Positions 7,749 to 18,566 of a stretch of 64,000 nucleotides of DNA are shown here, one piece after another. A program made the position numbers and the translations under genes. The DNA is from Stieleria maiorica (GTDB taxonomy: Bacteria > Planctomycetota > Planctomycetia > Pirellulales > Pirellulaceae): contig NZ_CP036264.1 in assembly GCF_008035925.1 (NCBI RefSeq), positions 6,605,641 to 6,669,640 on the forward strand, given 5' to 3'. Under the pieces are notes generated by a model. It saw only the letters and a program-made list of their open reading frames with translations, had not been told where the DNA came from and ran no database searches. The first letter of the stretch is position 1. Each line of letters begins with the position of its first letter.

Positions 7749-9875
7749 TTACATGAATCCGCCGGCGCCGCCCATACCGCCGCTACCCCCGCCGAAACCA
7801 AACCCGCCGCCGAAACCACGTAGTCCCGCCGGCGGCTGGGGGATCGCGACTTCGACCTCTTCGGCGATCGCATCGGGGGCGAAGGAGTTTTCACGGAGGG
7901 CATCAAGCAATTGCTCGATCTGCCGATGGGTTTCATACGTGGTGCTGATCACGATTCCCGGACGGTTGCCCGGCGCGGGCGACAGGGTTGAATTACCGCC
8001 CAGGGCTTCCCAGTTGTCCGGATCGATGGTGGATTCGATCAAGCCGGTCAGGCTATCGAAGTCCCCACCGAGTCCGATGCCTTCGAGCCAGTAGACTCGG
8101 GAGAGCATGTGGTATTCGGCAAACTCGTCGGATCCCACCGTGTGCAGGTTGCCTTTGACCGTTAGCGCCAGGTCATGCTCTCGCAGCAGGTATGCGATCA
8201 GATCGTATCCGGAAAGATGATGGAGATCCGCGTTGACGGGCAAATCGGGATCGATACCGATGTCTTCCAAGGAACGCTTGTCGATCACGATCGGCAGATC
8301 CAGTGCTTGGCTCAATTGCGAGACGGCTTGGACAAGCGGCGTTTCCACAAAGGTCTCGCTGATCGGCTTGGCAAGTTTTTCGTCGGCTTGGCGCATCATC
8401 GCATCATCCACGCTGAGCCACCTGTCGGTTCCGATCCCGCGATGAACCAGTTCGCTGTGGTCGGCGGTGACCACCAACCCTTCGCTTTCGATGGTCGCTT
8501 TCAGTCCCAGCGGTTGCAGCAGTTTGCGGAGTGCGGTTCGCAGCGGTTCGGAACGTCCGGCGTAGTTCAGCGGCGCGTCGGGTTGGAGTTTTGCATACTC
8601 GATCACGCGTGGGTTCAAGATGACGGGTTGTTGCAGTTGGTCCTGCAGTTGATCGACCATGGAATCCAGGTTTCCGTTGATCTGCAGGTCGACGGGCTGG
8701 TCCATCATTTCGGCCAGTGCGTCGGCGAGTTTTCCAGTGGGGGTCGCGGCGCGAAAGCGTCGTTTCAAGACGGTTTGCGTTTCAGACGCGGGGCTCGGCG
8801 GAGGCATGATCATCCCGGCCGAGACCGCGGGCAGGGATTCACTGGGCATTGCACCACCCTGAGCGGTTGCCCCGGGTTCGGGAGTTCGGTCGCTGGAGGT
8901 TTGGGCTGTCGCATCGGCTGGGGCAGCAGACGCGGCGAACTGGGCGACGATCGCATCGGGTTCGGCAGCGATGGAGATCGGCGCCGATGCAGTTGGCGAA
9001 GCGGGGGAACCGCTATCGCTGGCGATTGAAGACGACAGCAACATGGCGGCGACGGTTCCGGCGGCGGTCAGTCCGCCGACGATGTTCCACGGAGTCATGA
9101 TTCGTTTTCCTGAAGCGACGAGGGGATGGAGAAGGTTTTCCGCGATCGGTGGCGCCGGCGGCGGCCCGTCGGCCAGAGACAACAGCAGCGACGTGCTGGC
9201 GGCGGAGACTTCATCGGCCGAGGCGGTGTAGGATCCGGCGGCGGCGACGGCCAGCAGCGGGACGACCCCACGCCGTCGCAACCGATCGGCGAGCAGTTTC
9301 TTGCCCCGCTGCAGTCGTCCGCGGATCGATCCCAGCGATGTTTGGAAGTGTTCGGCCATCCGCTCGATCGGACAGTCGTCGTAGATCTGCATCACGACCG
9401 CGGCGCGATAATGTTCGGGCAGCCCGGCGAGTTCCTCGTCCAGCGCGATCGCATCGTGTTGCCGGGTGATGCGGTCCAGTGGGTCGTCGATCAGCACTGG
9501 TTCAATCATCGGTTCGGAGTTTCGATGGTTTCCGGTGAGGGTGGCGATCGACGCGCGATGGGCGACGCGATGCAGCCAGCCGGGCAGGCACTCGGGGCGC
9601 GAGATTTTCGCGCTGTTCTTGGCCAGCAACAAAAACGTGGTTTGGTATGCATCATCGGCATCGGTGGCGCTGCGGCATTTGCGTTGACAGACGGTCAACA
9701 CCATTCTGCTGTAACGTCCGACCAGGACCGCAAATGCCGTCGCGAGCCGATCGTGTGTCCACGCGTCCAGCAACTCGGCGTCGCTGAACCGCTCGATCGC
9801 CCCGGTGCAGGTCTCGCCGGATTTCGATTCGTCGTCGTGTTCTGTTGGTGCTGTCATGTTCATGGCGATCTGCAT
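7749..9875 (-). CDS. ECF sigma factor fused to membrane anchor and exported repeat domain
   Basis: About 708 residues from ATG at 9875 (the frame is open for 46 codons further upstream). The N-terminal third is an ECF sigma factor: region 2 (DADDAYQTTFLLLAKNSA, PGWLHRVAHRASI) and region 4 (LPEHYRAAVVMQIYDD, FQTSLGSIRGRLQRGKKLLADRL). A hydrophobic stretch VVPLLAVAAAGSY follows, then a second one (IVGGLTAAGTVAAMLLSS) that probably crosses the membrane. Beyond it are a Ser/Ala/Pro linker and domains resembling secretin/STN-type small alpha-beta units (for example ISETFVETPLVQAVSQLSQ). The protein ends in a Gly/Phe-rich tail. This is the planctomycete class of sigma factors with C-terminal extensions (ECF01-Gob type). 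It probably senses an envelope signal without a separate anti-sigma. Confidence 0.85.
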   Translation of the reverse strand: MQIAMNMTAPTEHDDESKSGETCTGAIERFSDAELLDAWTHDRLATAFAVLVGRYSRMVLTVCQRKCRSATDADDAYQTTFLLLAKNSAKISRPECLPGWLHRVAHRASIATLTGNHRNSEPMIEPVLIDDPLDRITRQHDAIALDEELAGLPEHYRAAVVMQIYDDCPIERMAEHFQTSLGSIRGRLQRGKKLLADRLRRRGVVPLLAVAAAGSYTASADEVSAASTSLLLSLADGPPPAPPIAENLLHPLVASGKRIMTPWNIVGGLTAAGTVAAMLLSSSIASDSGSPASPTASAPISIAAEPDAIVAQFAASAAPADATAQTSSDRTPEPGATAQGGAMPSESLPAVSAGMIMPPPSPASETQTVLKRRFRAATPTGKLADALAEMMDQPVDLQINGNLDSMVDQLQDQLQQPVILNPRVIEYAKLQPDAPLNYAGRSEPLRTALRKLLQPLGLKATIESEGLVVTADHSELVHRGIGTDRWLSVDDAMMRQADEKLAKPISETFVETPLVQAVSQLSQALDLPIVIDKRSLEDIGIDPDLPVNADLHHLSGYDLIAYLLREHDLALTVKGNLHTVGSDEFAEYHMLSRVYWLEGIGLGGDFDSLTGLIESTIDPDNWEALGGNSTLSPAPGNRPGIVISTTYETHRQIEQLLDALRENSFAPDAIAEEVEVAIPQPPAGLRGFGGGFGFGGGSGGMGGAGGFM

Positions 9876-10336
9876 GTTAGTGCGACCTCGCCTGCCAAGG
9901 GCGCGCGGAAAATCCATGATGACCCCGGATTTGTCTTCGTTTTTTCTCGGGTCGCGGATTTGCCCCGGCGGATTCGACGGGGGAAGGCACAATTCGCCCC
10001 GGATTCTCCACACCGCCGTCTTGACACAGCCCCCTTTTCAGATCGATTCGACTACCCATGAAGGCCAACAGTTGTTACCGTAGGAACTTCGCGTCGCACA
10101 CCGGCGGGCGGGTCGCTCTGAGATGATTCCGACAGGAAACGGACGAGACCCGTTCGCCGGCGTGTGACATGGATGGCAGTGCCGGCACCACCCGTGGTGC
10201 CCCCGCTTGCCTCACGTGTCACAACGGTCTCTCTCTGCGTTTGTGTCTCTGCCGGGATTCCCGGTCGAGGCCTCAAGCGGGTGATGCAGTTCGGCACGTG
10301 CTTACCGACGCATGACTCTTTCACACGCAATGCTCC
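9876..10336. other. Intergenic region, no gene recognised
   Basis: About 460 bp between the divergent sigma-fusion and RNase III genes. Short open frames exist, but none has a recognisable product or ribosome binding site. The promoters of both flanking genes must lie here; I cannot place them with confidence. Confidence 0.4.
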
Positions 10337-11323
10337 TTGTCCGTACCGTTTGATCCAGAATCAGAAGATGTCGAACTGGTCCAGGCCCGTTCCATCGACA
10401 TTGATGCCAAGTCGACCTCGAGCTGCGAGAAACACGCGAGCTGCGAGAAAAAACCGCGTCGCGAGAAGCACGCGCGCCGCGACGAACACGCGAGCCAAGC
10501 GGATCTCGATGGCGATCCGGAGGGGCCGCCACTGCACTTCGATCCGCCCGGGACCGGCGACGATGTTCGGCTGGTCGCTTCCCCGCGGGATGAATCGGGC
10601 GACCTGGACCACTCCGAAAAACTCTCTCGTTGCCAGCAGCTGATCGATTATCAATTCAAAGACCAGGAGTTGCTGCGGTACGCGTTGACGCATGCATCCG
10701 GGGCGTCGCACCGCCTGGCGAGCAACGAGCGATTGGAATTCCTGGGCGATTCCATCCTGGGCTTCGTCATCTGTTCATGGCTGTACGAAGAGTACCCCGA
10801 ATACAACGAGGGCGATTTGACGAAGATCAAGTCGGCCGTCGTCAGTCGGCGGACGTGCGGTAAAGTGGCCTGTCAAATCGGACTGGACGAATGTTTGATC
10901 GTCGGCCGCGGTGTGACCCGCAATCGCAGTTACCCGCGATCGTTGGTCAGTGACGTCTTCGAATCGATCGTGGCGGCGTTGTATCTCGATGGCGGCCACG
11001 ATGTCGTTCGCGACCGGTTGAAGACCTGGTTGAAGGGCGAGGTTGAAATGGCCGTGACCAGCCAAGGTGCAACGAATTACAAGTCGACGCTTCAGCAGCG
11101 CGCCCAGCGCGACATCGCTTGCACACCGATGTATCGATTGAAACGCGAGATGGGGCCCGATCACCGAAAGTCATTCTTGATCAGCGCGGTCATCAACGGC
11201 AGTGAATACACCGCCGCGTGGGGCACCAACAAGAAGGAAGCGGAGCAGAAAGCGGCGGCCAATGCGTTGGCGGAAATGAACGGCGACCCGCTCCCCTATC
11301 CGCTGCCGGACGATCCCAACTAG
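10337..11323 (+). CDS. rnc: Ribonuclease III
   Basis: Up to 328 residues. It cleaves double-stranded RNA in rRNA maturation and RNA turnover. The catalytic domain has the signature ERLEFLGDSILGFVI and DVFESIVAALYLDGG. A dsRNA-binding domain follows (YKSTLQQRAQRD to KKEAEQKAAANALAEM). The start is uncertain: a stop lies at 10313, and the only start-like codon between it and the conserved domain is TTG at 10337, with no ATG or GTG in frame. This gives an unusual N-terminal extension of about 95 residues, very rich in Lys, Arg, His and Glu, built on a small repeat (CEKHA, REKHA, RDEHA). The 3' end faces fabH. Confidence 0.9.
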   Translation: MSVPFDPESEDVELVQARSIDIDAKSTSSCEKHASCEKKPRREKHARRDEHASQADLDGDPEGPPLHFDPPGTGDDVRLVASPRDESGDLDHSEKLSRCQQLIDYQFKDQELLRYALTHASGASHRLASNERLEFLGDSILGFVICSWLYEEYPEYNEGDLTKIKSAVVSRRTCGKVACQIGLDECLIVGRGVTRNRSYPRSLVSDVFESIVAALYLDGGHDVVRDRLKTWLKGEVEMAVTSQGATNYKSTLQQRAQRDIACTPMYRLKREMGPDHRKSFLISAVINGSEYTAAWGTNKKEAEQKAAANALAEMNGDPLPYPLPDDPN

Positions 11324-11369
11324 TCGTCTACCGTCGCTCGGTTTTCATCATGACGATGCGTTCCGATTT

Positions 11370-11518
11370 TTCGCCGTGTTCTCCGAACTCGGCGAGCCGC
11401 AAGAGTCGCCGTGTTCTCCGAACTCGGCGAGCCGCAAGAGTCGCCGTGTTCTCCGAACTCGGCGAGCGCGAAAAAGCGAAGCTTTGCCCCGCGCCGACCT
11501 CGGAGAGGACGGCGACTG
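11370..11518. repeat. Tandem 35-bp repeat closed by an inverted copy
   Basis: Three 35-bp direct repeats begin with (G)TCGCCGTGTTCTCCGAACTC at 11370, 11405 and 11440. A spacer (AAAAAGCGAAGCTTTGCCCC) follows, then an inverted copy, GCCGACCTCGGAGAGGACGG, at about 11493-11512. The last direct copy and the inverted copy form a hairpin. The same element with two direct units is at 30574-30688. Both copies sit between convergent genes. Confidence 0.85.
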
Positions 11519-11553
11519 TCCCGCCCAATCCAATGCCAAGCTGCGGTCGACCC

Positions 11554-12642
11554 CTAGTACCGCAGCAGCGCCGTGCCCCAGGCCAAGCCGCTGCCGAATC
11601 CACACAGCAGCACATAATCGCCGCGAACCAGTCTGCCTTGCCGGAATGCCTCGTCCATCGCCAGCGGGATACTGGCCCCGGAGGTGTTCCCATAGCGATC
11701 GAGATTCACGAACACCCGGTCCTTGGAAACACCCAGATCGGAAACGGCGGCGTCGATGATCCGCTGATTGGCCTGATGCATGATGACCAGTGCCAGTTCG
11801 TCCGCGTCGACCTGTGCCGCGGCCAGGACCTCTTTGGCACTGTCGTCGAACACGCGAACGGCCCATTTGAAGACGTTCCGTCCGTCCATCTTCATGTACT
11901 GTAATCCGTCACGCAAGCCTTCAGCGGTCAACGGCAGACGGGTGCCGCCGCCGGGAATGCAAAGCATTTCCCCGCCGCAACCTTCGCTGCCGAGTTGGTA
12001 CGAGAGGAGCCCCGAGGGGCCTTCGGCATCGGCCGGTTCGTCAACGCCCGCTCCCCAACCCGTTTCGTCGGGGCCGATCAAGACGGCGCCGGCAGCGTCT
12101 CCGAACAGCGGGTACGTTTTTTTATCGTTGGGATCGATCGTTCGGCTCATCAAGTCCGCCCCGACCACCAAGACGCGTTTCGCATTGCCGGCGGAAACGA
12201 ACTGGGCAGCCGTCGTCAGCGCGTACATGAATCCCGCACAGGCGGCACTCAGGTCCATCGCGGCGGCAAACGCGCCCAGGCGGCGTTGCAGATGGCAGGC
12301 CGTCGAGGGCGTGAAGTGATCCGGAGTGATCGTGGCAACCAGGATCAAGTCGATCTCGTCGACCGAGACCGAGGCGTCGGCCAGGCAACGCAGGGCGGCT
12401 TCATAGCACAGGTCGCTCGTGGCCTGGTCGGCCGCTGCGTGACGCCGCTCGAGAATCCCGGTTCGTCGCACGATCCAATCGCTGTCACATCCCAGTGCCG
12501 CAAGGTCCTCGTTGGTGACCACTTTGTCCGGGACATAGGACCCGCATCCCAGGATGCGTACCCCCGGTGCCGATCCCATTCGGCCGCGTGTCGTGGGAAG
12601 GGCAGATGATTCGGTGCGATCAATCGTGGTCGGGTCGGGCAT
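11554..12642 (-). CDS. fabH: 3-oxoacyl-ACP synthase III family protein
   Basis: A 362-residue ketoacyl synthase III. It condenses acyl-CoA with malonyl-ACP to start fatty-acid synthesis. The triad is visible: Cys in DLSAACAGFMYALTTA, His in LVIMHQANQRIID, Asn in RYGNTSGASIPLA. The Gly-rich C-terminus (LLCGFGSGLAWGTALLRY) is standard. An ATG at 12642 is preferred; the frame also opens at a TTG 12 codons earlier. It lies alone and convergent to rnc, not within a fab operon, so a starter role for another lipid pathway cannot be excluded. Confidence 0.92.
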   Translation of the reverse strand: MPDPTTIDRTESSALPTTRGRMGSAPGVRILGCGSYVPDKVVTNEDLAALGCDSDWIVRRTGILERRHAAADQATSDLCYEAALRCLADASVSVDEIDLILVATITPDHFTPSTACHLQRRLGAFAAAMDLSAACAGFMYALTTAAQFVSAGNAKRVLVVGADLMSRTIDPNDKKTYPLFGDAAGAVLIGPDETGWGAGVDEPADAEGPSGLLSYQLGSEGCGGEMLCIPGGGTRLPLTAEGLRDGLQYMKMDGRNVFKWAVRVFDDSAKEVLAAAQVDADELALVIMHQANQRIIDAAVSDLGVSKDRVFVNLDRYGNTSGASIPLAMDEAFRQGRLVRGDYVLLCGFGSGLAWGTALLRY

Positions 12643-12798
12643 CAGGAAGCATTCGTCACGGGAGCGGGCAGGAATCAATCAACGACAACACGTTGCGTCT
12701 GCGTCGGGCAGCCGCGACGGAGTATAACGGGGGCTCGTTTCTTTCGTCAGGTGAACCCCGTCCACGGTGAATCCACCCGCCAATGAAATCACCAGCCA

Positions 12799-13836
12799 AT
12801 GAAATCACTGGTTAGCCGCGCGGCTCCGATCGTCGTCGCAATCATCGCTATCGCGGTTTCCGTCTGCGCCTACCAGTGGGGTAGACGGTCGGCCCGCGGC
12901 GTGACTGCCACCGATGGGCCGGCATTTGCCGGTCCGAAGGTGCCGATGTTTCAGATCGTCGGCGACTCGATGGCCCCCACCCTGACGGACGGTCAGGTTT
13001 ATCAGATTTCCGACGTCCGCGAGGAGCTGTGGATCGGTGACGTGGTCGCGATCGAGTGGGACGGCAAACGACATGTCAAACGCATCGCCGCCCTGGGCGG
13101 AAACCGTGTCGATCTGGTCGACGGCAGATTGACCATCGACGGGCGACGACTGGAAGACGTGATCGCAACACGAGCTGATTCGGGCCAGGGCCGAGATGCG
13201 TTTCTGCCGCCGGCGCTCGTGGCGGTGGAATCGCAACCCGATCATTGGAATCGCAGCGATGCAGCGGCCAACTGGCTGGTCTACGGCTATCGCAACCCCT
13301 ATCAAGCCGGACGCATCACGGCGGTCATGGACGACTACCCGACAAACCACTCGGTGCGTCGCATCCTCAATCCCGTCGATCGATTGGTCATCCAGATCCG
13401 GCCACGGGCGGGTGGCACGGCTCCTAAATCAAATCCCATTGTGGCGGTGACGTTTTTCGATCCCTCGCACGCCATCGTCGCAACCCAGGCACGCTCGGGC
13501 CAGGCGCGTTACCGCGATGCGCGCCCGGAGGTGGCCGGAGCATCAGCCGATCGAGAGCAACTCGTTGCAGCACTCGATGCGGCCCACCCCGTCGCGGTGC
13601 AGTTGAATCAGCATCAGGCCGATCGGTACACGCTGCATGTGTACCGTGAGATCGAATACCGTGACGATCGACCCAGCGGCACCGTGAGCTATCCGATCAC
13701 GCTGGCCGCGGACGACGTGTTTGTCGTCGGAGACAACGTTCCGGTTTCGGTCGACAGCCGAACCGTCGGCCCCCTGAAACAATCCGCGGTTGTCGGAAAG
13801 GTCGTTCGCCCTGCCGAACTCGCCCAGGGGCGGTAG
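12799..13836 (+). CDS. lepB: Signal peptidase I family protein
   Basis: A 345-residue membrane-anchored S26A peptidase that would cleave signal peptides of exported proteins on the outer face of the inner membrane. There is an N-terminal helix at residues 8-26. The nucleophile Ser57 is in VGDSMAPTL, and the general base Lys94 is in HVKRIAALGG. The C-terminal box is FVVGDNVPVSVDSRTVGP. About 200 residues separate the Lys box and the final box, longer than in E. coli LepB, with no other known domain. A short duplication (ATGAAATCAC at 12783 and 12799) places two ATGs in different frames; the second opens the gene. Confidence 0.88.
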   Translation: MKSLVSRAAPIVVAIIAIAVSVCAYQWGRRSARGVTATDGPAFAGPKVPMFQIVGDSMAPTLTDGQVYQISDVREELWIGDVVAIEWDGKRHVKRIAALGGNRVDLVDGRLTIDGRRLEDVIATRADSGQGRDAFLPPALVAVESQPDHWNRSDAAANWLVYGYRNPYQAGRITAVMDDYPTNHSVRRILNPVDRLVIQIRPRAGGTAPKSNPIVAVTFFDPSHAIVATQARSGQARYRDARPEVAGASADREQLVAALDAAHPVAVQLNQHQADRYTLHVYREIEYRDDRPSGTVSYPITLAADDVFVVGDNVPVSVDSRTVGPLKQSAVVGKVVRPAELAQGR

Positions 13837-13837
13837 A

Positions 13838-13917
13838 CGATGGACAGAAAAATGAAGGGCAGAAAAATGAGGCGAGGACGAGGGGAAGTGGACGAAAAAT
13901 GGGTGATGGGAAAAAGC
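13838..13917. repeat. Short purine-rich degenerate repeat
   Basis: Degenerate units such as GGACAGAAAAATGA and GGGCAGAAAAATGA follow the signal peptidase gene. They resemble the GGGCAAAACGATGG units at 33314-33367 and the GGCAGAATGATG units at 41452-41490. Confidence 0.5.
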
Positions 13918-13945
13918 TGAAACCTGAAACCCGTCTCACCGCCGG

Positions 13946-14899
13946 TCATTTTTTGGGGTTTGACGGCTTGGGCCCCTTGGCCACCTTCACCGGATCCTCC
14001 GGCGTGTCGGCTGTCTCTGTTGCACCGTCGGACGATTCCAGTTCCGGGGGTGTCGGGATGTCGGAGTCTTCAGCGTCGTTGTCGGAGGCGAGCATCTCGT
14101 GTCCATCGACGGAGTCGCCGAAGGCGGGGTACCCTTGGTTGAAGCGTGTTTCGGCGTTGTAATCCACCGGCGGGCGGTCATGGTGTTCGGCAACCGAGGC
14201 GTTTCGGCTTCGTCGACCGAACTGGAATCCGCTGGCGGCCAATTTGGTTTTTTCGCGAATCGTTCCTCCCTGAAACGGTCCGATGCCCATCACCCAAGTG
14301 TTCTTGGCCGTCGCGATCGAGTGCCGCACGCCCGACTGCCAGATCGGTTTGCGAGTTTCACGGTCGTAGGCAAAGGCCGCGATCTTGGCCGCCGCTTCAC
14401 GGGCCTCCCGCCGCGCCAACGACAATTCGGGCAGCGTCGGGATCGTCGGCGCGTTGGGGATCGCGCTGGCCGCGCTGTTCAAGGCATTGTTTTCCGGAAT
14501 CCCGTAGGTCACCTGATGCTCGTCCGAGCCCAACGCACCGATCCGGGCTTCGATGATCACTTCCGACTCGTTGGCCGAATCCTGCAACAAACAGCCGGCG
14601 GCCAGGATTTGTTGCCGCAACGCGCTGATCACATACTCTGCGTTGACGAATCCCGTCGATTTGACTTGTCGCAGGTAACTCGAATCCAGGTAAACCTTGC
14701 GTCCCGATAGTGGCCGGAAATCAATGTGCTGGACGCTGCGATCGACGGCATCGCTGACGACCAATTGTTCCGTCGCCCCATAGTTGCGCGTCGTCCCGCA
14801 GCCTGATTGCAGCAGTGCCGTCGCGACGAGCGCTTTCAAAACCAGCGCCCGCGCGACCCGCAATGCTAGCAGGTTTCGGATTCCAGCGGCGTGAAACAT
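13946..14899 (-). CDS. Planctomycete lipoprotein, DUF6655-like
   Basis: A 317-residue predicted lipoprotein. The signal sequence ends in LLQSGCGTTR with the lipobox Cys at about residue 34. The body has features I associate with the planctomycete family DUF6655: ATEQLVVSDAVDRSV, SGRKVYLDSSYLR, VISALRQQILAAGC and GIGPFQGGTIREKTK. The family name is from memory and the function is unknown. The C-terminus is a disordered Asp/Glu/Pro-rich tail ending in Lys. It is flanked by the signal peptidase and a carboxypeptidase-regulatory-like protein, with no evident operon. Confidence 0.7.
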   Translation of the reverse strand: MFHAAGIRNLLALRVARALVLKALVATALLQSGCGTTRNYGATEQLVVSDAVDRSVQHIDFRPLSGRKVYLDSSYLRQVKSTGFVNAEYVISALRQQILAAGCLLQDSANESEVIIEARIGALGSDEHQVTYGIPENNALNSAASAIPNAPTIPTLPELSLARREAREAAAKIAAFAYDRETRKPIWQSGVRHSIATAKNTWVMGIGPFQGGTIREKTKLAASGFQFGRRSRNASVAEHHDRPPVDYNAETRFNQGYPAFGDSVDGHEMLASDNDAEDSDIPTPPELESSDGATETADTPEDPVKVAKGPKPSNPKK

Positions 14900-15157
14900 C
14901 TGGCGAAGGCAGCAGCGGCAAGACGGAGGGGAATTTGGGCAGGAGTCGGCGGGGCGGCGTCAACGGTCACTGTTAACGGGTCCCGGCCGTCGCTGACAAG
15001 TCCGGTTCGCACGCCGCAAGCTGCACGGTCGCAGTCTGAACGCGTCGCGAGGGTCAAAATCGCTCGAAAAACCGAGTTTCTCCCTAAGAGGCACGTTGCT
15101 CGTTCGTCAGACGATACAGTGGATGTTGGCACTCGCTGATTGGCTTGGAACACCCCT

Positions 15158-15164
15158 GAGGAGG
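15158..15164 (+). promoter_or_regulatory. Strong ribosome binding site
   Basis: GAGGAGG lies 10 bases before ATG 15175. It decides that start over the second ATG six bases later. Confidence 0.75.
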
Positions 15165-15174
15165 ATTCAAAAAG

Positions 15175-16551
15175 ATGGTCATGATTCGATGTGTGTTGAT
15201 CGCGATCGGTCTCTTCACCGCGATGGCTTCCCCGGCGAGTGCGCTGATCACCGGCGGTAGGGACGAACCGATTAAGGTTCAGGGGCTGCCCGAGGGGGCA
15301 TTGCCGCTGGCCAACTTGAAAACACGAATCGCGTGGTGGGAAGGGCCACCCTTTGGTGGCGGGCAATACCACTTCGAATATTCCGGCAAGACGGCTGACC
15401 TGCAAGCCGCCATCGACCTGTTCGCTCATATCGATTCGCCTCGCAAGCAGCTGATCGTTCGCAGCGGCGTCCAGAATAGTTTCTGGTTGAACGCCACTGA
15501 CAAGAACAAGTCGCATCCGATCGACTGGCAGTTCATGGTTTGGGTGCCGAGAAACTGGCAGCACCTGCGCGATTCCAAAATGGGCCTGTTGCCGCCTGGA
15601 GAAGAAGGTGAGGCGCCCAAGACAGAGCTGGTCGTTTACGTCAGCGATCGGATCGAGTGGCAGTCGTTGATGATTCCACCGGCGTTGTCGGTCGTCGATG
15701 AACGTCTGGAATCCAATGGGCTGACGGCCGATCAAGGTGCGGCTCTCCAGGGCCGTGTCCGTGATCCGGACGGACGCCCGATCGCCGCTGCGACGATCAC
15801 GATCGGCAAAGACGCGGACCGGATCACGGCAACGAGTGACGCCGAAGGAACCTTCCTGGCCACCCGAATCCCCGCGGGCACGCATCGGGTCGTGGTCTCC
15901 GCCCCAGGATTCGCATCCAAAGACAAATACTATCACTCGTTCACAGAGACGACGTTTAAGAAGCTGGATGTCGCTCTGGCCAAAGCCGCCGAGGTGCGTG
16001 TGCGCGCTGTTGACGGCCAAGGGAAACCGATCCCCGACGTCGTGGTCCGCGTCCGCAACTGCATCGACCGCTCGGGAAACTTTTACCGCGTCGCGGGCGA
16101 ACACGAATACAAGACCGATTCCGCCGGCGAGTTTGTCGTGACCGACGTGCCCCACGGCAAGCTCAAGTTCATCAGCCGAACGCAGGACTACTTTTACAAC
16201 TCAGTCCTGAACGAACACGACACCGGCGAATCACCGATCGTGCTCAAGTTGCTGCCCACCGGAACGGTCACGGTGTCGGTTGCCACCGCCGGCGGTCAGG
16301 CGGTCACTTCGAAGTACATCGTCGAAATCGATCAGGCCGATGCCGACCGGGGCGATGGATCCAAGGTGGGCAGCTGGGGAGGGTCGGCCAACATCGCCGC
16401 CGACGGCAGTTATACGTTCAAGAACATTCCACCAGGCGATTACGTCGTCACCGGCAAACCGAATCCCGGGCGAGAAAGCGACCGAACGGATCCGACCAAG
16501 GTCCAGATCAAAGGAAAAGACCATCACGACGTCAATCTGACCGCGAAGTGA
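15175..16551 (+). CDS. Secreted carboxypeptidase-regulatory-like (beta-sandwich) protein
   Basis: A 458-residue exported protein with a signal peptide at residues 1-23 (cleavage after ASPASA). The first half has no family I recognise. The second half has repeated transthyretin-like beta-sandwich units of the carboxypeptidase regulatory-like type: GRVRDPDGRPIAAATITIG, RAVDGQGKPIPDVVVRVRN and TFKNIPPGDYVVTGKPNPG. Such domains usually bind or stabilise and are not catalytic. It is monocistronic, with a strong ribosome binding site, and is followed by hairpin repeats. Confidence 0.7.
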   Translation: MVMIRCVLIAIGLFTAMASPASALITGGRDEPIKVQGLPEGALPLANLKTRIAWWEGPPFGGGQYHFEYSGKTADLQAAIDLFAHIDSPRKQLIVRSGVQNSFWLNATDKNKSHPIDWQFMVWVPRNWQHLRDSKMGLLPPGEEGEAPKTELVVYVSDRIEWQSLMIPPALSVVDERLESNGLTADQGAALQGRVRDPDGRPIAAATITIGKDADRITATSDAEGTFLATRIPAGTHRVVVSAPGFASKDKYYHSFTETTFKKLDVALAKAAEVRVRAVDGQGKPIPDVVVRVRNCIDRSGNFYRVAGEHEYKTDSAGEFVVTDVPHGKLKFISRTQDYFYNSVLNEHDTGESPIVLKLLPTGTVTVSVATAGGQAVTSKYIVEIDQADADRGDGSKVGSWGGSANIAADGSYTFKNIPPGDYVVTGKPNPGRESDRTDPTKVQIKGKDHHDVNLTAK

Positions 16552-16569
16552 ACCATCGTGTGGGACCGA

Positions 16570-16699
16570 GGCTTTGTCCCTAAACCCGTAGCGGAAGCCG
16601 CCAAGGCTTTCGGCTCGCAGCAGTTCACACGGGAAAAGCCGAAATTCTTGGCGAATTCCGCTACCGCGTACGACCCTTGCCGGGTTTAGGGACAAAGCC
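16570..16699. repeat. 130-bp palindromic element
   Basis: A perfect 18-bp inverted repeat: GGCTTTGTCCCTAAACCC at 16570-16587 and its complement at 16682-16699. Inner arms (GTAGCGGAA with TTCCGCTAC, CCAAGGCTTTCGGCT with AGCCGAAATTCTTGG) extend the stem almost to the centre. It lies between the convergent 15175-16551 gene and proS. Confidence 0.9.
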
Positions 16700-16825
16700 T
16701 ACGTCAATCGTTGCGACGTTGGCCGATGAGGTCGTGCGGTGTTCAGGCCCCGGTCGATGATGCGTCTACACTCTTCCCCCTCTCTGCCTCGCTCCACGGC
16801 TCCCCTTCGAAGTGTCGGGTGGAGT

Positions 16826-16914
16826 GGTAGGAAGATTTTGGAGGTAGGAAAATTGGTGAAACTCGATGGAGGGTGCAATTAATCATTTTCTTACCCACGA
16901 AATTTTCTTACCCC
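16826..16914. repeat. ~90-bp inverted element, copy 1 of 3
   Basis: It starts GGTAGGAAGATTTTGGAGG and ends AAATTTTCTTACCCC, with a second inner pair (GGTAGGAAAATT and ATTTTCTTACC). The two ends are inverted copies of each other. Relatives are at 41311-41397 and 60741-60830. The AT-rich ends contrast with the GC-rich surroundings. Confidence 0.85.
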
Positions 16915-17009
16915 ATTCCGCAGGCGGTTAAGAAACGGGACCACAAGCACGAACCGGTTGAAGGGGCCCCTGTCGGTTTCGATTGCACGGTCCCTCTTCA
17001 GATCGCACG

Positions 17010-18521
<1,512 letters not shown>

Positions 18522-18566
18522 GTCGAATCAGAATTGTCAGAGAACGTGAAAAATCCCTTCACACAG

